A stretch of DNA of 64,000 bases from Ananas comosus (taxonomy: Eukaryota; Streptophyta; Magnoliopsida; Poales; Bromeliaceae): assembly GCF_001540865.1 (NCBI RefSeq), contig NC_033632.1:5959629-6023628 (forward strand). Direction: 5' to 3'. Below, piece by piece: positions 59,001 through 64,000 of this stretch. The notes under the pieces are model-generated. The model searched no databases and was not told where the DNA came from. It saw only the letters and a program-made list of their open reading frames with translations. The first letter of the stretch is position 1; each line of letters begins with the position of its first letter. The position numbers and the translations under genes were made by a program.

Positions 59001-61373
59001 ACTTATGTAAGGATTGCTGACACGTACCATTATTAAAAGAAAGTTGATTTAAAGGGAAGTACTGTTACTATGAAGAAGTAAAATATTCGAAATGGGAAAT
59101 GTATTTTCATATCAGATATCTTTTTTTTAAAAAAAGTTTTATAGGGACATTTTGAATGTTTTAAAGGACCCAAATAATTGTCGTCTGGTTTTCTTGTGGT
59201 TGTTGTCTTCTTGAATTTGAAATCAGGTGGACTACACAATCTTGCATGGTGTTCTGTAATCTGGCATTGTGTCCGTAATCTGACATTTTGTGTTCATCTG
59301 GTCATTCTCTAGCTTTATAATAATTTATTATTATCATTTCTTTTCAACTTGCAGTTGAACTGATCGTCCTATTGCATATGTGGTTTGCGATTTGTTCTAT
59401 CGTTTAGTCTGTAGGAGATGGCTTACACACTTTCTCTAAACAAACTTGCATGAGGAACTTCTTTTATTTGTATATCGGTTTTACTTATGCTGTCAATTAA
59501 AACAAGGAACATTCTTTGTGTTGTTGTTCTCTGTTAATGTCAACTTATGCCATGTTCTTTTCAACAGGATCTACCTCGTTGGGCAATCTGCTGGTGCACA
59601 TATTGCTGCTTGTGCTCTTCTGAACCAAGCAATTAAAGAATGTGGAGAAGGAGAGAGTTCTTCTTGGAGTGTCTCTCAGATAAAAGCATACTTTGGTATA
59701 TCTGGCGGGTAAATATTTGGTTATCTCAGCTGCCTATCAGTTTGTTGAACTTATCAATGTAAAGCTGACATTTCATAGTAGCTTCCTACCAAAAAGTAGA
59801 TTCTTCTAGAAACCAGGCATTCAGCAAGCAACAATTTTGGAGCTTTTGCTGGGATGGGCATCTGAAATAATCTTTTCGGCCCTTAAAATTATGGTGCTTC
59901 CATTTGGAGCTTCCACTTATGCTGCATTGAGAAGCCATTGCAGAGAAATTAATTTTTTTTTAAAAAGACAAAAGTGGTTAGTGATTCTTCAAACAACTCC
60001 GTTCCAATTGTTATTGTGCACAAGTTTCTAGGCAGGCAAAACTGGCCCAGAGCACCCTGCTACAGCCTGAAAATTGTGCTTAATAATCAAGGACAAGCTA
60101 GGATTGGGATATATTATGATTTGTTTAAGGCTAATTTACTGCATTTTAGTGTTCAAATATATTTTGGTCAGTCTAGTAATATTATTTGTTTTGGGCATCT
60201 CTGAATTAGATTCTAGTTTGGGTCCATAAGTAAAGAGTTTGCACTCTATTTGTCAAGTTAGAGAGTTGTTTTCCGATCCTTATTGTCAGCTGTCTGTGTG
60301 TACGTTTCCTTTATTAGATAAGTTTCAGCAGAACTCAAATTCCTGCTAAATTTGGGAATCTACTTAAAAAAGTAGGGATTTATTGCTGTCTGGAATTTGT
60401 CCTGGAGTCCAATTTGGTCTAAATTATAGGCTGGTTTAAATTTGTATCATTTCAGTTGAGATCTTTCATGTTAATGAAATTAATCAACTGAATTACAGGC
60501 CAATTCTGGGATCATGTGGGAAGCAATGAGGTCCTTTCAATTTATTCCTTCTTTCATCATGCCTTTTGTGTTCTCTCTCAGAAACCTTTTTAATTTCCTT
60601 TCTTCTCTGTCTATTTCACTAGTCTTGTCTAGAAACAAGGAACTCCAGTAAAAAGGAAATCACAGAATTCTCATTTTTGCTGCAGTTAAAGTTCTTTTCT
60701 GCTGCAGTTTTTTGAGTAAAAACAGAAAACTAAACATATCCCAATGTAAGCAACTTGTACAATGATTTTTTTTTTCTTTTTATTTTGTACCCTGCATTTC
60801 TCAATCCTCATTATAATTAATCAAGATTAATTTTCAATTTGTTCTCTAAATGCAGTTAATCAAATCTGACCTTTATGTTAAATTATTTTATCTACAATAC
60901 AGCAATAACTTTTGGTCATGGTACGTTTCTCTTGTTAGAATAGTTGCTTTGACTCTATTGTATGTATCTACTCTCAAGCTAAAGAGAATATATCGTAAAT
61001 CTCTAAGCTCATCTCCCATGTGTTTATAACAGGTACAATATTGTAAACTTGGTTGATCACTTTCATGCACGAGGTTTGTACCGCTCCATTTTTCTCAGGT
61101 AATTTATTCATAACCTGTTTCCAGTCTTTGTATTCATATTTTTGTCTTATATACTTATGGAAGATGCCTTTTACTTTTCAACCGTTTCTACAGCACTGTA
61201 GTAATAGTTTGGTTCCTACTTTTTCACAGCATAATGGAAGGAGAGCAATCATTGCGGCGTTTTTCTCCTGAAGTAGTTGTGCGGGACCCAAGTGCCAGGC
61301 ATGCAGTTTCTCTATTGCCACACATTGTCCTTTTCCATGGTACAAGTGACTGCTCTATACCTTCAAGTGCCAG
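41382..61373 (+). CDS. ICME: Prenylcysteine methylesterase-like protein (ICME family), nine exons, C-terminus beyond the window
   Basis: Spliced exons: 41382-41737, 54465-54541, 54744-54813, 55242-55322, 55429-55503, 55628-55729, 59568-59708, 61033-61098, 61230-61373. All introns are GT-AG and phases agree, giving 370 codons. The protein follows Arabidopsis ICME (isoprenylcysteine methylesterase; removes the methyl ester from prenylated C-termini at ER/Golgi membranes and affects ABA signalling). It has a variable N-terminus, [13 protein letters not shown], two hydrophobic segments (about 104-118 and 125-150), and an alpha/beta-hydrolase domain with VTGGAWIIG oxyanion motif (187-195), GQSAGAH nucleophile (Ser261) and HGTSD acid (Asp363). 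The catalytic His and about 60-90 residues are not in the window. The gene spans more than 20 kb because of intron transposons. Alternative: a paralogous ICME-like gene. Confidence 0.93.
42018..42073. repeat. (TA)n(CA)n microsatellite
   Basis: A TA run followed by a CA run in the first part of ICME intron 1. Confidence 0.95.
42110..42620. repeat. AAATTT-type low-complexity block
   Basis: Nearly all A and T, arranged as AAATTTAAATTT palindromic phrases with occasional G or C. Similar blocks occupy the middles of the elements at 36291, 56547 and 63104. Confidence 0.7.
44047..44212 (-). pseudogene. Exon-like unit, copy 1, antisense in ICME intron 1
   Basis: On the minus strand it reads [20 protein letters not shown], then [20 protein letters not shown] and GANLIMFDG before a stop. 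Copies 2 (45690-45862) and 3 (47041-47205) align with it. Copy 2 keeps the frame for about 55 codons ([29 protein letters not shown]). I do not recognise the protein. Confidence 0.5.
44963..45670 (+). pseudogene. Broken SUVR-type histone-lysine methyltransferase fragment (WIYLD-distal and pre-SET region)
   Basis: Reads MPSLEAI, then after a frameshift [20 protein letters not shown], a stop at 45271, then [18 protein letters not shown]. After a short duplication it reads [20 protein letters not shown] and [19 protein letters not shown], then [20 protein letters not shown] and NKHFLD. This is the order of plant SUVR1/2/4 proteins: DITKGxExVxI, YIPQN, DEDCC, CFGDCL, CACA and EFAYTxDGLL, i.e. the Cys-rich pre-SET zinc region. 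One pre-SET Cys codon is TGA, an earlier frame has TAG and TAA, and about 50 bp is tandemly duplicated (near 45370-45450). The SET domain is absent. It is a relic, not a gene. Confidence 0.82.
45690..45862 (-). pseudogene. Exon-like unit, copy 2
   Basis: Follows the SUVR relic directly. It is the best-kept frame of the three copies, with [35 protein letters not shown] and [18 protein letters not shown] on the minus strand. Confidence 0.5.
46256..46532 (-). repeat. 118-bp tandem duplication with a PPR-like LFDEMP phrase
   Basis: Units at 46301-46418 and 46419-about 46532 are almost identical. On the minus strand each reads ARTLFDEMP, the core phrase of pentatricopeptide repeats. Copy 1 continues [14 protein letters not shown] to a strong donor CAG/GTAAGT at about 46256, with an acceptor-like CTCTCCCTAG upstream. 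A third related segment lies at 48778-48845 ([14 protein letters not shown]). This may be a PPR-derived exon relic; the protein match is short. Confidence 0.4.
46930..48720. repeat. Degenerate GAATTCAGCTAGGCAATT minisatellite, interspersed
   Basis: Clusters at 46950-47040, 47460-47720 and 48390-48720 repeat a phrase of about 20 bp, GAATTCAGCTAGGCAATTTA, with drift. A 99-bp direct tandem duplication lies at 47600-47698 and 47699-47797. GTGCTAAATACGGATTG occurs three times at 48196-48320. Exon-like unit copy 3 is at 47041-47205. Confidence 0.65.
47041..47205 (-). pseudogene. Exon-like unit, copy 3
   Basis: The most decayed copy: the minus strand begins [18 protein letters not shown] and then loses the frame. 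It is flanked by AATAAATATCC-type words also seen beside copies 1 and 2. Confidence 0.45.
48745..49395 (-). other. GC island in intron 1, possible first exon of an antisense transcript or gene relic
   Basis: About 650 bp of GC-rich DNA contrasts sharply with its AT-rich surroundings. Open frames exist on both strands, but they are Arg/Pro/Ala-rich and look like composition effects. At its left edge the minus strand has GATGGTG/GTAAATG, a possible donor, and the [10 protein letters not shown] phrase. The island ends at a (TA)n tract (49431-49462). It may be an old antisense promoter plus exon. No full gene can be built. Confidence 0.4.
49468..49716. mobile_element. Foldback MITE (249 bp)
   Basis: The terminal inverted repeat GTAGAGCTACTATGCTATTG matches its complement exactly at the right end, and the repeat extends to about 30 bp with one or two mismatches. 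The interior (GGTCCCCCCAGGGTTAGAG) is non-coding. Confidence 0.88.
49749..49973. mobile_element. Foldback MITE (about 225 bp)
   Basis: The left end CTAGGCTGGAATACTATC matches the complement of the right end (GATAGTATCCCAGCC). Inner ATTGGTGCTAT and TTGGTGCTATCG words extend the fold. The interior is similar in phrasing to the 9648 element (AACCCTTGGATTGAGA versus AGCCCTTGGATGGAGA). Confidence 0.8.
50018..50290. mobile_element. Half-copy of the 29396-type foldback MITE
   Basis: Matches the left half of 29396-29944: GTTGAGCTAGAATACTATCG, ATCCAAATCGACGATCGGC, TTTTCGACATCATTGACC and AAAGATATTCAAATCAATTG. The right half is missing, and the sequence runs into the 50285-50930 block. Confidence 0.75.
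50285..50930 (-). pseudogene. Unidentified coiled-coil and proline-rich ORF, possibly pararetrovirus-derived
   Basis: A minus-strand frame of about 180 codons. It starts in a coiled-coil-like stretch ([20 protein letters not shown]) and continues through a Pro/Gln-rich linker ([17 protein letters not shown]), an acidic-amphipathic part ([16 protein letters not shown]) and a Lys-rich block ([15 protein letters not shown]). After one frameshift the frame continues with a Leu-rich end ([18 protein letters not shown]). Coiled coil, proline-rich linker and basic tail recall virion-associated proteins of plant pararetroviruses, but there is no diagnostic motif. It could equally be a host or transposon gene. 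Confidence 0.35.
51290..51560 (+). promoter_or_regulatory. Promoter-like block with TATAAATAG
   Basis: CCACTATAAATAGAAAGC at about 51328 is a strong TATA box. About 30 bp downstream comes a purine-rich leader (GAGAAATCGAGAGTGAGAAC), and later a hairpin-forming GGGCCTTCTCGAAAGGGAAA. The layout resembles a plant pararetrovirus or LTR promoter on the plus strand, opposite in direction to the 50285-50930 frame. No matching downstream ORF is seen. Confidence 0.35.
51600..52155. other. Intronic DNA without recognised features
   Basis: No gene, clear repeat or open frame of interest. Confidence 0.35.
52159..52926. mobile_element. Inverted-repeat element with GGCACG-rich ends
   Basis: The left end CAAGGTTTAAAGTGTCGTGG and the right end GGGCGGCACTTAATTCCTTG are imperfect complements. 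GGCATG and GGCACG clusters lie just inside each end. The middle is AT-rich. It has the same end type as 53889-54222. Confidence 0.6.
52930..53888. other. AT-rich and T/C-rich intronic DNA
   Basis: 53040-53340 is pyrimidine-rich (TTCCTTTCTCTTTATC type). No gene seen. Confidence 0.4.
53889..54222. mobile_element. Inverted-repeat element with GGCACG-rich ends (334 bp)
   Basis: The left end CAAGGATTTAAGTGCC and the right end GGCACTTAAAATCCTTG are near-perfect complements. The subterminal CATTGGCACGGCCCG and CGGCACGGCCCGGTACG words extend the fold. It lies about 240 bp upstream of ICME exon 2. Confidence 0.75.
54465..54813 (+). CDS. ICME: ICME exons 2 and 3
   Basis: Exon 2 (54465-54541) follows TTCTGTTCAG and reads [20 protein letters not shown] then PGFVQ, a conserved hydrophobic segment. 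Exon 3 (54744-54813) follows TTTATTCCAG and reads [20 protein letters not shown] then RNR, leading to the hydrolase core. Donors are GTGAGT and GTGAAT. Acceptor choice at 54465 is set by frame: the later AG at 54468-54469 would give an immediate stop. Confidence 0.92.
55242..55729 (+). CDS. ICME: ICME exons 4, 5 and 6
   Basis: Exon 4 (55242-55322): [18 protein letters not shown] then VTGGAWIIG, the oxyanion-hole strand and loop. Exon 5 (55429-55503): [20 protein letters not shown] then CIDYR. Exon 6 (55628-55729): [20 protein letters not shown] then [13 protein letters not shown]. All three keep the order and spacing of plant ICME proteins with no gaps. Introns are short (106 and 124 bp) compared with introns 1 and 6. 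Confidence 0.94.
55730..59567 (+). other. ICME intron 6 (3.8 kb)
   Basis: Bounded by GTACAT and TTCAACAG. It contains the Harbinger-like element at 56547-57390, flanked by GGATACG and GTATCC-rich words near 56185 and 57400-57530. The remainder (57550-59560) is AT-rich with no gene that I can support. Confidence 0.8.
56547..57390. mobile_element. Harbinger-like element with AAATTT core
   Basis: The left end GGTCTGTTTGGTTCACATTA is the imperfect complement of the right end GCGCGAACCTAACTGGCC. The middle (56760-57150) is a long AAATTT/GAATTT low-complexity block. No clear target duplication was seen. Confidence 0.5.
59568..59708 (+). CDS. ICME: ICME exon 7 with the catalytic serine
   Basis: Follows TTTTCAACAG and reads [20 protein letters not shown], then [20 protein letters not shown] and [13 protein letters not shown] is the alpha/beta-hydrolase nucleophile elbow. 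The donor GG/GTAAAT is at 59709. Confidence 0.95.
59709..61032 (+). other. ICME intron 7 (1.3 kb)
   Basis: Bounded by GTAAAT and TTTATAACAG. AT-rich, with no recognised element. Confidence 0.8.
61033..61373 (+). CDS. ICME: ICME exons 8 and 9
   Basis: Exon 8 (61033-61098): [20 protein letters not shown] then LS. Exon 9 (61230-61373): [19 protein letters not shown], then [19 protein letters not shown] and CSIPSSAR, with the acid residue Asp363. The donor AG/GTTCGT is at 61374. No later exon (expected motif of the THTDLFL type with the catalytic His) was found between 61374 and 64000. Confidence 0.93.
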
Positions 61374-62952
61374 GTTCGTTTGTTTGGGCAAGCAAAGCAA
61401 ATGAAGTAAAGAAACTTACATTTGAACACTAACACTAGATACGACTCACCTCAACTTGGGAAGATGTTTCTCAATAGGGAGTTTTCTTATGAGATGACAT
61501 CCTTATGAACTAATCTGGAACTTCATCTCATAAATGATAAAATAAAAATGAGTGCTAATAACTTGGATAAGGTTTGATCTCTAATTTAACCTCATTTCAA
61601 TTGCTTCATAGCGAAACTAAGTAAATGATAATTTATACTTAAAAGTTACATAGTTAAACCTGATGCTTGGTCTCTTTTGAGTTTTTACATTTTTTCTTAT
61701 AATGTACACAGCTGAGGAATCTTCTCATGTTCTATTTGTACATTTTGTGGATGGACTTGTTTTTTATCTGCCTTGATTTGTTAGTATGGATTTGTAACAT
61801 TTCTTTCAAAATTCATGGAATTGCTTTTAAAGCTTTATAACTCCATTATTCATGTATTTAGTTGGTTAAGTTTGATTATGCTAAGGTATTAGCTAGGAGA
61901 AAAGTTATAGATGTGCTCCTTAAAAGCTCACATTTTCTTTACGTGAAATGCAACGATGTATTACTTCTACATAAGAATATGCATCTAACGAAAATTAAAA
62001 TCGTATAGTGAACTAGAAGTCATGTGTATGATGAACACCGGTGATTGAAAAGGTGCAAGGCGCAAAAAGGCGCAAAGGCCTTCTGGAGCCTAGGCGCGAG
62101 GGCGCGGGGTGCACCGCGAGGCGCGTGCCTCAAGAAGGTGAGGGACACATCTAATGAAAATAAAACACTCTTAACAAGTCTAATTTAAATGGATATTTTA
62201 TTATTTTATGTTAAAAAGTTTCAAAATAGTCATACAAAAACAAAATAACCATAAAAAGGGAAAGAAATCATATATATAAATGTTCTCAAACTAAAAAGAA
62301 AAAAATTATATTTCAACTTTCAACTTAAAAGTGTTTGCTGCTTCTTGCTTCTTGTTTCTTGCTTTGTACTGCTGTTGCTTATTGCCATTAGGGGGTGGAA
62401 GAGAGAACGACCAAGAGAAAAGGGGAAGAAAGCGTTCAAATTAGGAATTTTTTTCCATTCCTAAACATTTTAAAATATATTGAAAAATCCCAAAACCCGA
62501 AAACCCAAACCCTAGACACATTAAATGTAAATATCACGAGGCGCATCTGAGGCACGCGCTTCACTCCTTGAGGCGCTAAGGCCCGCGCCTGAGGTGCGCC
62601 TTTTCAAACACTGGTATACACACGGATGCACATAGATATTTCATAGCCAAAATTTCCCTTGGGAGAGAATATGTTGGATATTTTAATTTCTTCAAGTTGG
62701 TGCTGCTATGATTATTATTTTATTTTATTTTTTATGTGCATGATTTTTGTCACTATTTTCTCCTATTTGCTGTTTTACTAATCTACTCTTTCAAAGTACT
62801 ACGCAAGAACCATAAAGCTAATGTGTACAATAGTAATCTAGATTTGGATGTTGCTAATAATGTTTATATCAAGGAAAAGTAAATGCAACATCATGTTTTG
62901 TTGCTTGCTAGAATATAACATCTTCTAAATTTGATATTTAAGGCCTACTTGA
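61374..62952 (+). other. Start of ICME intron 9
   Basis: AT-rich with no later exon recognised. It contains the GC-ended inverted-repeat element at 62038-62614 and reaches the copia C LTR at 62953. Confidence 0.7.
62038..62614. mobile_element. Inverted-repeat element with GGCGC-rich ends (577 bp)
   Basis: The left end GGTGATTGAAAAGGTGCAAG is the near-complement of the right end GGTGCGCCTTTTCAAACACT. Subterminal GGCGCGAGGGCGCGGGG and AGGCGCTAAGGCCCGCGCC words form a strong GC stem. The middle is AT-rich. Confidence 0.78.
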
Positions 62953-63226
62953 TGTGACGCTGGGCTTCCGAGATGGTCACCCATTTTAAAACTACTTGAA
63001 GAAGAGAATTCAAATTCTTTTTACTCATTCAATAATGAATTACCAAAGATATATATACATAAATGTTTCTATAATAAAATATTTAATAAGGAAAGATCTC
63101 TAACACCCCGTTTGGAATGGGTACAAGAGGGGGGATAACCCCGTTATCCCCCCTCTTGTACCCAAACACAATTTGGGGGGGCGGGGGGTGGAACAAGGGG
63201 TGGAACACTTGTTCCACCCCTCCCGG

Positions 63227-63269
<43 letters not shown>

Positions 63270-63881
63270 TTTTTAATTTAAATTTAATTTTAATTTTAAT
63301 TTCTAAAATTTATAATTTAGTTTTTTAAAATTTAAATTTATAATTTTAAATTATAAATTTTAATGTTTAAATTATAAATTTGATATTTGTAATTTTTAAA
63401 TTTTAAATTTAATTTTTTAGATTTTAAATTTAAAATTTTATATTTTATATCTTTCAAATTTAAATTTGATCTTAAATTTAAAATTTGATATTTAAAATTT
63501 AAATTTTGAAAATTATAAGTTTTAATTTTAATTTCAAATTTTAAAATTTAAAAGTTAAAATTTTTAATTTAAAATTATTAGTTTAAAATGTTAAATTCAA
63601 TTATGGAGGTAAAATTATTATTTTCTATCTATAACTACCAACTATTCCATCTTATACTCAGATTTTCATCCAAACACAATTTTTCTAGTTTCAGCTTATA
63701 CTCACATTTTCATCCAAACAAAAAAAAATACCCTTGTTCCTACGAAAATCCATTCTTGTACCTATCCCCGGTATAACTAGTTCTTGCTTATACCCGAACC
63801 AAACAAAGCCTAAGAAAAGATGCCTAAAACTATGCTAGCTAAATAGGAACATAATATATACAATTTTGACTTTCCATAACA
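62953..63881 (-). repeat. 3' LTR of copia element C, interrupted by a MITE
   Basis: In the minus sense it begins TGTTATGGAAAGTC at 63881 and ends CCCAGCGTCACA at 62953 (TG...CA). It is directly preceded by a purine tract (TTTAGGGGGAG) after the pol end. The native LTR is about 220 bp once the 707-bp MITE is removed. Confidence 0.8.
63104..63810. mobile_element. Harbinger-like MITE inside copia C LTR
   Basis: The target duplication TAA is at 63101-63103 and 63811-63813. The left end CACCCCGTTTGGAATGGGTA is the imperfect complement of the right end TATACCCGAACCAAACAAAG. It holds a GGGGATAACCCC hairpin, a (GA)n run (63231-63259) and an AAATTT block (63260-63600). It is closely similar in plan to 36291-37390. 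Confidence 0.75.
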
Positions 63882-64000
63882 CTCCCCCTAAAGTTGGAGC
63901 ATAGATATTAATCATGCCCAACTTGTTACAAATATAGTCAACCCGAGCTCCATTCAAAGCTTTTGTGAAGATATCCCCCAATTGGTCTCCAGTCTTGATA
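63882..64000 (-). pseudogene. Copia C pol, C-terminal end of RNase H
   Basis: The minus strand reads IKTGDQLGDIFTKALNGARV and DYICNKLGMINIYAPTLGG, the usual C-terminus of copia pol, followed by the purine tract and LTR. The rest of the element lies beyond the right edge, so its intactness cannot be judged. Confidence 0.88.

Noticed and set aside
1..64000. CRISPR arrays, bacterial operons, tRNA or rRNA genes
   Set aside because: I saw no regularly spaced identical repeats with unique spacers and no cloverleaf or rRNA signature words. The TGGTATCAGAGC words are retroelement primer sites, not tRNA genes.

Overview
This window looks like nuclear DNA of a flowering plant, probably a monocot. The basis is plant Ty1-copia and Ty3-gypsy remnants, several solo LTRs, many MITE-like elements, (TA)n tracts, and a host gene with a very GC-rich first exon followed by AT-rich introns. 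The monocot call is an inference and I cannot name the species. There are no rRNA or tRNA genes, CRISPR arrays or bacterial operons. I found no new defence or metabolic system. The interesting content is the layered transposon history and the gene debris inside one very large host gene.

Host genes. (1) A small single-exon gene (25638-26000, +) encodes a 120-residue single-span membrane protein. (2) A prenylcysteine methylesterase-like gene (ICME family, +) starts at 41382. I could join nine exons up to 61373, all in matching phase. The last exon or exons, with the catalytic His, lie beyond the right edge. Intron 1 is about 12.7 kb and intron 6 about 3.8 kb. Intron 1 holds a broken SUVR-type histone methyltransferase fragment, three diverged exon-like units in antisense, a GC island, foldback elements and a possible pararetrovirus-like block.

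Layout. 1-6640: minus-strand copia element (A) with RT split by a 1.0-kb composite foldback element. 6640-8950: old unassigned DNA. 8950-14515: remains of a minus-strand gypsy pol, cut by a hAT-like element, a 2.4-kb solo LTR and a Harbinger-like MITE. 14516-23651: plus-strand copia element (B) with both LTRs and its target duplication, itself split by a 4.15-kb solo LTR. 23657-27522: intergenic DNA with the small gene. 27523-32010: a third solo LTR carrying a SINE, a foldback MITE and a second copy of the composite element. 32011-41038: degenerate intergenic DNA, a TRIM nested within and containing Harbinger-like elements, and a hAT-like element containing another TIR element. 41039-62952: the ICME gene. 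62953-64000: 3' LTR and pol end of a third copia element (C, minus), apparently lying in ICME intron 9.

Many insertion boundaries are supported by target-site duplications read directly here. They give an order of events: gypsy pol, then hAT-like element, then solo LTR in one stack; and copia B, then solo LTR in another.
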